Positions 26,404 through 36,124 of a stretch of 64,000 bases of DNA are shown piece after piece (position 1 is the stretch's first letter; each line of letters begins with the position of its first letter). Under the pieces are notes generated by a model. The model saw nothing but the letters and a program-made list of their open reading frames with translations, was not told the DNA's origin and ran no database searches. This DNA comes from Pseudomonas putida (lineage in GTDB: Bacteria; Pseudomonadota; Gammaproteobacteria; Pseudomonadales; Pseudomonadaceae): contig NZ_JAETZZ010000009.1 of NCBI RefSeq assembly GCF_022627325.1, positions 124,001 to 188,000 of the forward strand, written 5' to 3'. The translations under genes were made by a program, and so were the position numbers.

Positions 26404-27348
26404 ATGCCGCAACTGATCCATTTCCTGCTGCTGCCGGGGTTCTCGGCCATGGGCTTCATCAGTGCCCTGGAGCCGCTGCGCGTGGCCAACCGGTTCAAAG
26501 GGCCTTCGTACCGCTGGCGCGTGTTGAGCCTGGATGGCGGCGCCGTGGCGGCCAGTAACGGCATGTCGGTGAATGCCGATGGTGCGCTGGGGGAAGGGGA
26601 GGCGGGTGCAATACTGTTGATCGTCGCCGGCTTCGAGCCGTTGCGGTGTTATGGCCCGGCGCTGCAGCAGGCGTTGCGCCGCCTCGATCACGAAGGCGTG
26701 ATTCTCGGCGGCATCGATACCGGCCCCGTAGTGCTCGCCGAAGCGGGCCTGCTCGACGGCCACCGCGCTACTTTGCATTGGGAAGCGCTGGACGCCTTCA
26801 AAGAGCGCTACCCTCGCTTGCATGCGACCCAGGAGCTGTTCGAGATCGACCGTCGGCGCATCACGTGTGCGGGCGGCACCGCCTCCATCGACCTGATGCT
26901 CGACCTGATTGCCCAAGCGCATGGCAGTGAGCTGGCCGTGCAGGTGTCCGAGCAGTTCGTACTTGGGCGAATCCGCCCGCGCCAGGACCACCAGCGCATG
27001 CAGATCGCCAGCCGCTATGGCATCAGCAACAAGAAGCTGGTGAAGGTGATCGGGGAGATGGAGCGCAACACCGAGCAGCCACTCAATACCCAAGTGCTTG
27101 CCGATGCGGTGCAGGTGACGCGGCGGCAGCTGGAGCGGTTGTTCCGCTTGCACCTGGATGACACGCCGAGTGGGTTTTATCTGCGTTTGCGGTTGGACAA
27201 GGCGCGGCAGTTGTTGCGCCAGACTGACATGAGCGTGTTGGAGGTGGCGGTGGCGTGTGGGTTCGAGTCGGCTTCGTACTTCACCCGTTGCTACCGGGCG
27301 CGGTACGAACTGTGCCCAAGGGAAGATCGGCTTATCAGGGCGGTTTGA
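26404..27348 (+). CDS. cdhR: AraC-family regulator of carnitine catabolism
   Basis: A 314-residue regulator with the same architecture as GbdR: a GATase1-like sensor domain (residues 5-185, LPGFSAMGFISALEPLRVAN, GGIDTGPVVLAEAGLLDG) and two C-terminal helix-turn-helix motifs (VLADAVQVTRRQLERLF and SVLEVAVACGFESASYFTRC). The ATG at 26404 follows GGAGCAAG. The divergent position from caiX-cdhCAB indicates it activates carnitine use. Confidence 0.9.
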   Translation: MPQLIHFLLLPGFSAMGFISALEPLRVANRFKGPSYRWRVLSLDGGAVAASNGMSVNADGALGEGEAGAILLIVAGFEPLRCYGPALQQALRRLDHEGVILGGIDTGPVVLAEAGLLDGHRATLHWEALDAFKERYPRLHATQELFEIDRRRITCAGGTASIDLMLDLIAQAHGSELAVQVSEQFVLGRIRPRQDHQRMQIASRYGISNKKLVKVIGEMERNTEQPLNTQVLADAVQVTRRQLERLFRLHLDDTPSGFYLRLRLDKARQLLRQTDMSVLEVAVACGFESASYFTRCYRARYELCPREDRLIRAV

Positions 27349-27595
27349 CTACACCTGCGTGATGCCGTGGAAGGATCATCTCCAAGAGGTGCACGAATGG
27401 GGGGCTCAGCAGGGGGCACAGGAGCCCCGATCAATTTCCGCCCGTGGGGGGGAGACTGATCGGGAGCGCTCAAGCACCAGGCTTGAGCAAAACCAGGCTT
27501 GGCGTTTGCAGCCTCTGGACGCACTAGCGAGAAAGCAGGGCATGATCAGCAGCATAGGGTCCTATGGCGTTGATCGTTCACGCACGCGTGCCTGA
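27349..27595. other. Intergenic region after cdhR
   Basis: About 250 bases between convergent genes. G-rich and palindromic stretches occur at 27400-27470 (GGGGCTC near GGAGCCCC, then CGATCA near TGATCG) that could fold, but no known RNA was recognised. Confidence 0.4.
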
Positions 27596-28012
27596 TCAAT
27601 CCTCAGGGGCTGGTTCATCACTGTTTTGCGAGCCCAGGCTGCGCAAATACTCCGATCGCTCATCGCTACGCTGCGCAATACAGCTATTCCAGGCTATCTG
27701 GAACGCCTTGCTACCCGCTCGCTCACCGTGGGTTTCGATTTTGCAATCGGCATCGCGCAATTGAGCCCAGACCTTTCTGGCAGACTCAATCTGCGACTGC
27801 AGGCCGGCGTCATCACCATACTGATCGAGCATCCGCTGCACCATGTCGTCATAGGCCGAGTTCAGTTCACGTTCGGCGGTCTGCTTGTTGAATTCTGCGC
27901 AGGCGAACGTCTGCTGGTCGGTGTCGACATTGTCGCAAGGCGTGCTTTCTTCCTCACCGGCCTGGGCCCCGCTCATGAAGGCCAGCAGCACCAGCCATGC
28001 CATTGATTTCAT
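27596..28012 (-). CDS. LprI/DUF1311-type secreted protein
   Basis: A 138-residue exported protein. The signal peptide is MKSMAWLVLLAFMSGAQA (residues 1-18). The mature part has the LprI pattern with four Cys (TPCDN, FACAEF, DCKIE, NSCIAQ) and ELNSAYDDMVQRML. The family includes lysozyme-inhibitor-like proteins, but most members have no tested function. The tail is acidic (SDEPAPED). It is monocistronic. Confidence 0.8.
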   Translation of the reverse strand: MKSMAWLVLLAFMSGAQAGEEESTPCDNVDTDQQTFACAEFNKQTAERELNSAYDDMVQRMLDQYGDDAGLQSQIESARKVWAQLRDADCKIETHGERAGSKAFQIAWNSCIAQRSDERSEYLRSLGSQNSDEPAPED

Positions 28013-28038
28013 CCGTTTCTCCTCAACAGGCTGTTGAA

Positions 28039-28073
28039 TCGCCGAGATTCTCGCTCAGGCGCAGGCTCGGCGA
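28039..28073. other. Inverted repeat TCGCCGAG/CTCGGCGA
   Basis: Perfect 8-bp arms with a 19-nt spacer, upstream of the LprI-like gene. It may be an operator; unassigned. Confidence 0.35.
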
Positions 28074-28296
28074 TAGCTCCCCGGGCAAATGTTCATGCAA
28101 CGGCCGAGAAGGGTCGTTATCGAGACTGTCTCGCATCCCCTGACGGCGTCCCAGACCCGCCATGTCGCGCATTGACGCTTTCGGCAAACCCCCTGTCGTT
28201 TTTGCATCGGGGCGCCCTCGGACACAGGCATATGCTGGCCCCAAAGCGCCGGCACAACGTTCGGTGCGAACCCACTCAATAAAAGGGGACAGCCTG

Positions 28297-29274
28297 ATGA
28301 GCCCAGCCGAGCTTCACGCCGACAGCATCGTCATCGACGGTTTGATCATCGCCAAGTGGAACCGCGAACTGTTCGAGGATATGCGCAAAGGCGGGCTGAC
28401 CGCAGCCAACTGCACGGTGTCGGTCTGGGAAGGCTTCAAGGCCACCGTCGACAACATCGCTGCGAGCCAGAAGCTTATCCGCGACAACAGCGACCTGGTG
28501 ATGCCGGTGCGCACCACCGCCGACATCCGCAAGGCCAAGGAACTGGGCAAGACCGGGATCCTCTTCGGCTTCCAGAATGCTCATGCCTTCGAGGACCAGA
28601 TCGCCTACGTGGATGTGTTCAAGCAGCTGGGCGTGGGCATCGTGCAGATGTGCTACAACACCCAGAACCTGGTCGGTACAGGCTGCTACGAGCGTGATGG
28701 TGGGCTGTCGGGTTTCGGTCGCGAAATCGTCGCCGAGATGAATCGCGTGGGCATCATGTGCGACCTGTCCCACGTTGGCTCCAAGACCTCCGAAGAGGTC
28801 ATCCTGGAGTCGAAAAAGCCAGTCTGCTACTCCCACTGCCTGCCCTCGGGCCTCAAGGAGCACCCGCGCAACAAGTCGGACGAGGAGCTCAAGTTCATCG
28901 CCGACCATGGCGGTTTTGTCGGCGTGACCATGTTCGCGCCGTTCCTGGCCAAGGGCATCGACTCCACCATCGACGACTACGCCGAAGCCATCGAGTACAC
29001 CATGAACATCGTCGGTGAAGACGCCATCGGTATCGGCACCGACTTCACCCAGGGCCACGGCCAGGACTTCTTCGAGTACCTGACCCACGACAAGGGTTAC
29101 GCCCGTCGCCTGACCAATTTCGGCAAGATCATCAACCCGCTGGGCATCCGCACCGTCGGCGAGTTCCCCAACCTCACCGAGACCTTGCTCAAGCGCGGCC
29201 ACTCCGAGCGTGTGGTGCGCAAGATCATGGGCGAGAACTGGGTAAATGTCCTCAAGGACGTCTGGGGCGAGTAA
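28297..29274 (+). CDS. Membrane dipeptidase-family (M19) amidohydrolase
   Basis: A 325-residue TIM-barrel hydrolase of the renal dipeptidase family. Metal ligands are suggested by DGLI near the N-terminus, CDLSHVG and KPVCYSHC in the middle and GIGTDFTQGHG later. ATG 28297 follows AAAAGGGG. It is the first gene of the dgc operon in Pseudomonas; genuine dipeptide hydrolysis has not been tied to the pathway, so its role there is open. The ATGTCGC heptamer lies 135 bp upstream. Confidence 0.85.
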   Translation: MSPAELHADSIVIDGLIIAKWNRELFEDMRKGGLTAANCTVSVWEGFKATVDNIAASQKLIRDNSDLVMPVRTTADIRKAKELGKTGILFGFQNAHAFEDQIAYVDVFKQLGVGIVQMCYNTQNLVGTGCYERDGGLSGFGREIVAEMNRVGIMCDLSHVGSKTSEEVILESKKPVCYSHCLPSGLKEHPRNKSDEELKFIADHGGFVGVTMFAPFLAKGIDSTIDDYAEAIEYTMNIVGEDAIGIGTDFTQGHGQDFFEYLTHDKGYARRLTNFGKIINPLGIRTVGEFPNLTETLLKRGHSERVVRKIMGENWVNVLKDVWGE

Positions 29275-29350
29275 GCCGCTCTCCAAGCCTCAAGGCCCCG
29301 GCCAGCAACGTCGGGGCAATCACACAAAATTTTTATGGAGTTGAGTTTCC

Positions 29351-29881
29351 ATGGCCAAGATCGCCCCGCAATTGCCAATCGAAGTCGACAGCGAAACCGG
29401 TGTCTGGACCAGCGACGCCCTGCCGATGCTGTATGTACCGCGCCATTTCTTCGTCAACAACCACATGGGTATCGAGGAAGTGCTGGGCGCCGACGCCTAC
29501 GCCGAGATCCTCTACAAGGCGGGCTACAAGTCCGCCTGGCACTGGTGTGAAAAAGAAGCCGAGTGCCATGGCCTGGAAGGCGTGGCGGTGTTCGAGCACT
29601 ACATGAAGCGCCTGTCCCAGCGTGGCTGGGGCCTGTTCGAAATCCAAGACATCGACCTGGACAAAGGCACCTGCAGCGTCAAGCTCAAGCACTCGGCGTT
29701 CGTGTACGTGTATGGCAAGTGCGGCCGCAAGGTCGACTACATGTTCACCGGCTGGTTCGCCGGCGCAATGGACCAGATTCTCGCTGCCCGTGGCAGCTCG
29801 ATCCGCACCGTGGCCGAGCAGGTCTACGGCGGGTCGGAAGAAGGCCACGAAGATGGCCTGTTCGTTACAAAGCCGTTGTAA
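29351..29881 (+). CDS. V4R-like / DUF5943 protein of the dimethylglycine operon
   Basis: A 176-residue soluble protein with the V4R-like region in its second half, including HWCEKEAECHGLEG, VYGKCGRKVDYMFTGWFAG and AEQVYGGSEEG. The Cys/His-rich pattern may bind a metal or small molecule, as in V4R sensor domains, but there is no membrane or DNA-binding segment. It lies between the dipeptidase gene and dgcA (15 nt gap), so it is co-transcribed with dimethylglycine demethylation. The function is unknown. Confidence 0.8.
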   Translation: MAKIAPQLPIEVDSETGVWTSDALPMLYVPRHFFVNNHMGIEEVLGADAYAEILYKAGYKSAWHWCEKEAECHGLEGVAVFEHYMKRLSQRGWGLFEIQDIDLDKGTCSVKLKHSAFVYVYGKCGRKVDYMFTGWFAGAMDQILAARGSSIRTVAEQVYGGSEEGHEDGLFVTKPL

Positions 29882-29896
29882 GCCGGAGATAGCGTC

Positions 29897-31957
29897 ATGG
29901 CATTCGAAGCAATGTTCCAGCCGATCCAGATCGGCAAACTGACCATCCGCAACCGCGTGCTCAGCACCGCGCACGCCGAGGTCTACGCCACTGACGGCGG
30001 CATGACGACCGACCGCTATGTGAAGTATTACGAAGAAAAGGCCAAGGGCGGCATCGGCCTGGCGATCTGCGGCGGCTCGTCGGTGGTGGCCATCGACAGC
30101 CCGCAGGAATGGTGGTCATCGGTCAACCTGTCGACCGACCGTATCATCCCGCACTTCCAGAACCTGGCCGACGCCATGCACAAGCATGGCGCCAAGATCA
30201 TGATCCAGATTACCCACATGGGGCGCCGCTCGCGCTGGGACGGTTTCAACTGGCCGACCCTGATGTCGCCTTCCGGCATCCGTGAGCCCGTGCACCGCGC
30301 CACCTGCAAGACCATCGAGGTGGAAGAGATCTGGCGGGTGATCGGCAACTACGCGCAAGCTGCGCGGCGCGCAAAAGAGGGCGGCCTGGACGGTATCGAA
30401 TTGTCCGCTGTGCACCAGCACATGATCGACCAGTTCTGGAGCCCGCGGGTCAACAAACGTACTGACGAGTGGGGCGGCACCTTCGAAGGCCGCATGAAGT
30501 TCGGCCTGGAAGTGCTCAAGGCGGTGCGCGCCGAAGTCGGCGATGACTTCTGCGTGGGCATGCGGATCTGTGGTGACGAGTTCCACCCCGATGGCCTCAG
30601 CCACGAGGACATGAAGCAGATCGCCGCCTACTACGACGCTACTGGCATGATCGACTTCATCGGCGTGGTCGGCTCGGGTTGCGATACCCACAACACCCTG
30701 GCCAACGTCATCCCCAACATGAGCTACCCGCCAGAGCCGTTCCTGCATCTGGCTGCCGGCATCAAGGAAGTGGTCAAGGTCCCGGTGCTGCACGCGCAGA
30801 ACATCAAAGACCCGAACCAGGCCACGCGCATCCTCGAAGGCGGCTACGTGGACATGGTCGGCATGACCCGTGCGCACATCGCTGACCCGCACCTGATCGC
30901 CAAGATCAAGATGGGGCAGATCGACCAGATCAAGCAGTGCGTCGGTGCCAACTATTGCATCGACCGGCAGTACCAGGGCCTGGATGTGCTGTGCATCCAG
31001 AACGCTGCGACCTCCCGTGAATACATGGGCGTGCCGCACATCATCGAGAAGACCACCGGCGTCAAGCGCAAGGTGGTGGTAGTCGGTGCCGGCCCGGCCG
31101 GTATGGAGGCAGCCCGCGTGGCAGCCGAACGCGGCCACGACGTGACCCTGTTCGAGAAGAAGGACCAGATCGGCGGGCAGATCACCATCGCCGCCAAGGC
31201 GCCGCAGCGTGACCAGATTGCCGGTATCACCCGCTGGTACCAGTTGGAGCTGGCGCGCCTGAAGGTCGACCTGCGGCTGGGCACTGCCGCTGATGTGGCC
31301 ACCCTCGAGGACCTGCGCCCGGACGTGATCGTGCTGGCAGTAGGCGGGCACTCGTTCCTGGAGCAGAACGAGCACTGGGGCGCTGACGAAGGCTTGGTGG
31401 TCAGCAGCTGGGACGTGCTCGACGGCAAGGTCGCGCCGGGCAAGAACGTGCTGGTGTACGACACCATCTGCGAATTCACTGGTATGTCGGTGGCCGACTT
31501 CATCGCCGACAAGGGCAGCCAGGTCGAGATCGTCACCGACGACATCAAGCCGGGCGTGGCCATGGGCGGCACGACCTTCCCGACCTACTACCGCAGCATG
31601 TACCCCAAAGAAGTGATCATGACCGGCGACATGATGCTGGAAAAGGTCTACCGCGAAGGCGACAAGCTGGTGGCGGTGCTGGAGAACGAATACACCGGCG
31701 CCAAGGAAGAACGCGTGGTCGACCAGGTGGTGGTCGAGAACGGTGTGCGTCCTGACGAAGCACTGTACTACGCGCTCAAGGAAGGCTCGCGCAACAAGGG
31801 CCAGATCGATGTGGAGGCGCTGTTCGCCATCAAGCCACAGCCGATCCTTAGCCAGCCGGGCGAAGGTTACCTGCTGTACCGCATCGGCGACTGCGTGGCC
31901 CAGCGCAACGTGCACGCGGCGATCTACGACGCCTTGCGGCTGTGCAAGGACTTCTGA
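29897..31957 (+). CDS. dgcA: Dimethylglycine demethylase, flavin subunit
   Basis: A 686-residue two-part flavoprotein related to trimethylamine dehydrogenase/2,4-dienoyl-CoA reductase. Residues about 1-370 form the FMN TIM barrel (LFQPIQIG-like start, AEVYATDGGMTTDRY, QITHMGRRSRW). A Cys-containing 4Fe-4S loop follows (QCVGANYCIDRQYQGLDVLC). Residues about 385-680 hold the FAD/NAD part, starting VVVVGAGPAGMEAARVAAERG. It oxidises dimethylglycine to sarcosine, passing electrons through DgcB/ETF. Confidence 0.93.
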   Translation: MAFEAMFQPIQIGKLTIRNRVLSTAHAEVYATDGGMTTDRYVKYYEEKAKGGIGLAICGGSSVVAIDSPQEWWSSVNLSTDRIIPHFQNLADAMHKHGAKIMIQITHMGRRSRWDGFNWPTLMSPSGIREPVHRATCKTIEVEEIWRVIGNYAQAARRAKEGGLDGIELSAVHQHMIDQFWSPRVNKRTDEWGGTFEGRMKFGLEVLKAVRAEVGDDFCVGMRICGDEFHPDGLSHEDMKQIAAYYDATGMIDFIGVVGSGCDTHNTLANVIPNMSYPPEPFLHLAAGIKEVVKVPVLHAQNIKDPNQATRILEGGYVDMVGMTRAHIADPHLIAKIKMGQIDQIKQCVGANYCIDRQYQGLDVLCIQNAATSREYMGVPHIIEKTTGVKRKVVVVGAGPAGMEAARVAAERGHDVTLFEKKDQIGGQITIAAKAPQRDQIAGITRWYQLELARLKVDLRLGTAADVATLEDLRPDVIVLAVGGHSFLEQNEHWGADEGLVVSSWDVLDGKVAPGKNVLVYDTICEFTGMSVADFIADKGSQVEIVTDDIKPGVAMGGTTFPTYYRSMYPKEVIMTGDMMLEKVYREGDKLVAVLENEYTGAKEERVVDQVVVENGVRPDEALYYALKEGSRNKGQIDVEALFAIKPQPILSQPGEGYLLYRIGDCVAQRNVHAAIYDALRLCKDF

Positions 31958-31964
31958 AGCAGCG

Positions 31965-32145
31965 GCAAGCTTCAAGCGGCAAGCTGCAAGAAGAAGCCAT
32001 CGTTGTCGCCTTCGCTTGCAACTGAAGTCTTGAGAGTTGCTTGGGAATGACTCTGTAACGCAGAGGTGATCTGCAAGGTACAAGCGGTAGGCAGAAGCTC
32101 CCCGGGCTTCTGCTTGCAGCTTGCGGCTTGCAGCTTGCAGCTGAA
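31965..32145. repeat. CAAGCTT-rich inverted repeat element between dgcA and dgcB
   Basis: The left arm GGCAAGCTTCAAGCGGCAAG (31968-31987) is complementary to the right arm GCTTGCAGCTTGCGGCTTGC (32112-32131), with about 120 nt between. The right arm ends about 15 nt before the dgcB start. It is the same family as the elements at 12122 and 62452. Confidence 0.75.
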
Positions 32146-32158
32146 AAAGGTGCCTGCC

Positions 32159-34111
32159 ATGTTGAACACCCTATTACCCATCCTGCTGTTCGCTGCCCTT
32201 GGCCTGGCGGTGCTCGGCGCCCTGCGCCGGGTGCGCATGTGGCGGCGTGGCCGAGCCTCCAAGGTCGATCTTCTCGGCGGCCTGCTGGCCATGCCGCGCC
32301 GCTACCTTGTGGACTTGCACCACGTGGTCGAGCGCGACAAGTACATGTCCAAGACCCACGTGGCCACTGCGGGCGGCTTTGTGCTGTCGGCGGTGCTGGC
32401 AATCCTGGTGCACGGCTTTGGCCTGCAGAGCAAGATCCTTGGCTACGCCTTGCTGGTGGCCACCGTGATCATGTTCACCGGTGCCATCTTCGTCTTCAAA
32501 CGCCGGCTCAACCCGCCATCGCGCCTGTCCAAAGGCCCGTGGATGCGCCTGCCGAAAAGCCTGCTGGTGTTCGCCGCAAGCTTCTTCATTGCTACCTTGC
32601 CGGTAGCCGGCATCCTGCCGGCCAACACGGGCGGCTGGGTGATGGTCGCGATACTTGGCCTGGGCGTGCTGTGGGGCGTGTCGGAACTGTTCTTCGGCAT
32701 GACCTGGGGCGGCCCGATGAAACACGCCTTTGCCGGGGCCCTGCACCTGGCTTGGCACCGCCGCGCCGAACGCTTTGGCGGTGGCCGTTCGACCGGCCTG
32801 AAACCGCTGGACCTGGAAGACCGCAATGCCCCGCTGGGCGTGGAAAAGCCGGTGGACTTCACCTGGAACCAGCTGCTGGGTTTCGACGCCTGCGTGCAAT
32901 GCGGCAAATGTGAGGCGATGTGCCCGGCGTTCGCCGCCGGCCAGCCGCTGAACCCGAAAAAACTCATTCAGGACATGGTCATCGGCCTGGCCGGTGGCAC
33001 CGACGCCACGTTCGCCGGCAGCCCGTACCCTGGCAAGCCGATCGGTGAACACGGTGGCAATCCACACCAACCGATCGTCAATGGCCTGGTCGACGCCGAA
33101 ACCCTGTGGTCGTGCACCACCTGCCGTGCCTGCGTCGAGGAATGCCCGATGATGATCGAGCACGTCGATGCCATCGTCGACATGCGCCGCCACCTCACCC
33201 TGGAAAAGGGCGCGACCCCGAACAAGGGTGCCGAGGTGCTGGATAACCTGATCGCTACCGACAACCCGGGCGGCTTTGCCCCGGGCGGCCGGATGAACTG
33301 GGCGGCAGACCTCAACCTGAACCTGCTGTCTGACGTGAAAACCACCGAAGTGCTGTTCTGGGTGGGTGACGGCGCGTTCGACATGCGCAACCAGCGCACC
33401 CTGCGTTCGTTCGTCAAAGTACTCAAGGCCTCGGGCGTGGACTTTGCCGTGCTCGGCCTGGAAGAACGTGACAGCGGCGACGTGGCGCGCCGCCTGGGTG
33501 ACGAAGCGACCTTCCAGCAACTGGCCAAACGCAATATCCAGACCCTGGCCAAGTACAAGTTCCAGCGCATCGTCACTTGCGATCCGCACAGCTTCCATGT
33601 GCTGAAGAACGAGTACGGCGCACTGGGCGGCGACTACCCGGTGCAGCACCACAGCACCTACATCGCCGAGCTGATCGCAGCCGGGAAGCTCAACCTCGGG
33701 CAGCACAAGGGCGGCAGCGTCACCTATCACGACCCGTGCTACCTGGGCCGCTACAACGGCGAATATGAGGCCCCGCGCCAAGTGTTGCAGGCGCTGGGCA
33801 TCGAAGTGCGCGAAATGCAGCGCTCGGGGTTCCGTTCCCGCTGCTGTGGCGGTGGTGGCGGTGCGCCGATCACCGACATCCCGGGTAAGCAGCGTATCCC
33901 CGACATGCGCATGGATGACATCCGAGAGACCCAGGCCGAACTGGTGGCGGTCGGCTGCCCACAGTGCACTGCGATGCTCGAAGGGGTGGTCGAACCGCGC
34001 CCACAGATCAAGGACCTCGCCGAGTTGGTAGCCGATGTGCTGATCGAAGAGGAAACGCCCGCGGCCCCAAAGTCGCTAACGGTTGAACGTGAACCTGCGG
34101 AGGTGCACTGA
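32159..34111 (+). CDS. dgcB: Dimethylglycine demethylase, iron-sulfur membrane subunit
   Basis: A 650-residue inner-membrane electron-transfer protein. Helices lie at the N-terminus (MLNTLLPILLFAALGLAVL) and around residues 75-190. Two 4Fe-4S motifs follow, CVQCGKCEAMCP (about 244-255) and CTTCRACVEECP (about 320-331). Two CCG-type domains are at the C-terminus (HDPCYLGRYNGEYE, SRCCGGGGGAP). It accepts electrons from DgcA and probably passes them to ETF or quinone. ATG 32159 gives the membrane helix start; the longer ORF reads through the repeat. Confidence 0.92.
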   Translation: MLNTLLPILLFAALGLAVLGALRRVRMWRRGRASKVDLLGGLLAMPRRYLVDLHHVVERDKYMSKTHVATAGGFVLSAVLAILVHGFGLQSKILGYALLVATVIMFTGAIFVFKRRLNPPSRLSKGPWMRLPKSLLVFAASFFIATLPVAGILPANTGGWVMVAILGLGVLWGVSELFFGMTWGGPMKHAFAGALHLAWHRRAERFGGGRSTGLKPLDLEDRNAPLGVEKPVDFTWNQLLGFDACVQCGKCEAMCPAFAAGQPLNPKKLIQDMVIGLAGGTDATFAGSPYPGKPIGEHGGNPHQPIVNGLVDAETLWSCTTCRACVEECPMMIEHVDAIVDMRRHLTLEKGATPNKGAEVLDNLIATDNPGGFAPGGRMNWAADLNLNLLSDVKTTEVLFWVGDGAFDMRNQRTLRSFVKVLKASGVDFAVLGLEERDSGDVARRLGDEATFQQLAKRNIQTLAKYKFQRIVTCDPHSFHVLKNEYGALGGDYPVQHHSTYIAELIAAGKLNLGQHKGGSVTYHDPCYLGRYNGEYEAPRQVLQALGIEVREMQRSGFRSRCCGGGGGAPITDIPGKQRIPDMRMDDIRETQAELVAVGCPQCTAMLEGVVEPRPQIKDLAELVADVLIEEETPAAPKSLTVEREPAEVH

Positions 34112-35343
34112 TGAGCGACATCATCCGCCGCGACCCACGCGCCGAGTGGATCGCCCGTAACCGCCTGCATCCGCTGCATGCAGCGCTGCAGACGCAACAG
34201 ACTCGCTGGATGGGGCCCAGTGGCCTCACGCGCAAAAACCCGCATGCCATCGCCGCCGGTTTCATCGGCCCCAATGGCCTCAAGCGTATCGACCGCAGCG
34301 GTGCCCAACAGGGCACCGGGGGCGGCGGGCGGCGTAGCGCGCCGGCCGAAGTGCAATTGCCGCTGCATCAGGTTGCAGCGCCTGCGTTCTACATCGCCGT
34401 GGTGCCCGACATGGTCGGTGGCCGCCTGAGCAGCCACGACCGCGACTTGCTCGGCCTGGCCCATAGCCTGGCCGGCAGCGATGGCGCGGTGTTGGCCGTG
34501 GTGTTTGGCGAGCACAAGGAAAGCACGTTTTCCACAGCCGGTGTCGATCGCCTGCTGGTTATGGAAGGTGAAGCGTTCGAAGGCTATGCACCTGAGCAAC
34601 TGGTGCAAGGGCTGCGGGCTGTGGATAACCAGTTCACGCCACGCCACTGGCTGTTGCCCGATAGCCGCACCGGTGGTGGCGAACTGGGCCGGCGCTTCGC
34701 TGCTGCCTTGGGCGAGCGCCCGGCGACGCGGGTTTGGCAGGTCAAGGACGGCCAGTGCATCGGCCGTGCCGGCGCGGGCCAGCAGGACCTGCAACGCGCC
34801 ATGCCACGGTTGATCCTGGCTGCGGCGGAATGTGCCGAACCTGTCAGCGAAACCCGCCATGAAGCGCTGCCAGTGGAGTTGTCCACAAGCGTTGCACGCA
34901 GCCTGTCGCGTATCGAGGACCTCGGCTCGGTGGCCGTGGACCCGGCCACCATTGCCATGGCCGAATCCGAGTTCATCGTTTCGGGCGGTAATGGCGTCAA
35001 AGACTGGGACCTGTACCACAAGGCGACCGCAGCCCTCGGCGCTACCGAAGGCGCCTCGCGGGTGGCAGTGGACGACGGCTTCATGCCGCGTAACCGCCAG
35101 GTGGGTGCTACCGGTACCTGGGTCACCGCACGGGTCTACGTGGCGGTGGGTATCTCGGGCGCGATCCAGCACCTGCAGGGCATCGGCGCTTGCGACAAGG
35201 TGGTGGCGATCAACATGGACCCGGGCTGCGACATGATCAAACGGGCCGACCTGTCGGTGATTGGCGACAGCTCGGCGATTCTCAAGGCACTGATCGAGGC
35301 TGTGGACAACTACCGCAGCGGCGGCCAGCGCGACGCGGCATAA
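34111..35343 (+). CDS. etfA: Electron-transfer flavoprotein alpha subunit (dgc-associated)
   Basis: A 410-residue ETF alpha-type protein, longer than the usual 310 because of an N-terminal extension of about 90 residues. The FAD-binding C-terminal part shows GATGTWVTARVYVAVGISGAIQHLQGI, followed by VVAINMDPGCDMIKRADLSVIGD. Its start overlaps the dgcB stop by 1 nt (TGATG). With the next gene it forms a dedicated ETF pair accepting electrons from dimethylglycine oxidation. Confidence 0.88.
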   Translation: MSDIIRRDPRAEWIARNRLHPLHAALQTQQTRWMGPSGLTRKNPHAIAAGFIGPNGLKRIDRSGAQQGTGGGGRRSAPAEVQLPLHQVAAPAFYIAVVPDMVGGRLSSHDRDLLGLAHSLAGSDGAVLAVVFGEHKESTFSTAGVDRLLVMEGEAFEGYAPEQLVQGLRAVDNQFTPRHWLLPDSRTGGGELGRRFAAALGERPATRVWQVKDGQCIGRAGAGQQDLQRAMPRLILAAAECAEPVSETRHEALPVELSTSVARSLSRIEDLGSVAVDPATIAMAESEFIVSGGNGVKDWDLYHKATAALGATEGASRVAVDDGFMPRNRQVGATGTWVTARVYVAVGISGAIQHLQGIGACDKVVAINMDPGCDMIKRADLSVIGDSSAILKALIEAVDNYRSGGQRDAA

Positions 35344-35353
35344 GGGCACGAGC

Positions 35354-36124
35354 ATGAGTACGAAAGTGATCAGCCTGGTTTCCATCGGGGCCCACCCAAG
35401 CTCCGGCCGCGCCCGGCGCGCTGAGCAGGATGCGCGCGCGGTGGAACTGGGTTTGCAGCTGGCTGGGGATAACTTGCAGGTGGTGCATGCTGGCGACCCA
35501 CAGGAAGAAGCATTGCGCGCCTACCTGGGCATGGGCCTGGACCACCTGGATGTGCTGGAGCAGCCCGCCGGTGCTGATGTGCTGGGCGTGCTGGGCGATT
35601 ACCTGCGCGACGCCGGGGCACAGCTGGTGCTGGCCGGCAGCCAGGCCGAGACGGGTGAGGGCTCGGGCATGTTGCCCTTCCTGTTGGCCGAAAAGCTTGG
35701 CTGGCCATTGATCGTGGGGTTGGCCGAGGTGGAGTCGATTGAAAACGGCACCGCCCAGGTATTGCAGGCGCTGCCGCGCGGTCAGCGGCGCCGGCTGAAA
35801 GTGCGCCTGCCGTTGCTGGCGACTGTGGATAACGCCGCGCCCAAGCCGCGCCAGAGCGCATTCGGGCCAGCGCGCCGGGGTGTGCTGGCGGCGCGCAATG
35901 TGGCGATCGTCGAGGATGATCTGCTGGCCGAGGCCGAGTTGCAGCCGGCACGGCCACGGCCCAAGCGGCTTAAGGTGATCAAGGCCAAGAGCGGCGCCGA
36001 CCGGATGAAGGCTGCGACCGCCAAGGCCAGTGGCGGTGGCGGCAAGGTGCTGAAGGATGTTTCGCCACAGGAGGGCGCCGAGGCCATCCTCAAGCTGCTG
36101 GTGGAAGAGGGCGTGCTGCGCTGA
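35354..36124 (+). CDS. etfB: Electron-transfer flavoprotein beta subunit (dgc-associated)
   Basis: A 256-residue ETF beta-type protein (AMP/flavin domain). Visible are AVELGLQLAGDNLQVVHAGDP and the domain core GAQLVLAGSQAETGEGSGMLPFLLAEKLG, then PLLATVDNAAPKPRQSAF. It is the last gene of the dgc operon, 10 nt after etfA. The Lys-rich C-terminal part (KRLKVIKAKSGADRMKAAT) is unusually basic. Confidence 0.87.
   Translation: MSTKVISLVSIGAHPSSGRARRAEQDARAVELGLQLAGDNLQVVHAGDPQEEALRAYLGMGLDHLDVLEQPAGADVLGVLGDYLRDAGAQLVLAGSQAETGEGSGMLPFLLAEKLGWPLIVGLAEVESIENGTAQVLQALPRGQRRRLKVRLPLLATVDNAAPKPRQSAFGPARRGVLAARNVAIVEDDLLAEAELQPARPRPKRLKVIKAKSGADRMKAATAKASGGGGKVLKDVSPQEGAEAILKLLVEEGVLR

Noticed and set aside
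30116..32083. 655-codon minus-strand open frame opposite dgcA
   Set aside because: Antisense shadow with no domain; dgcA is well supported.
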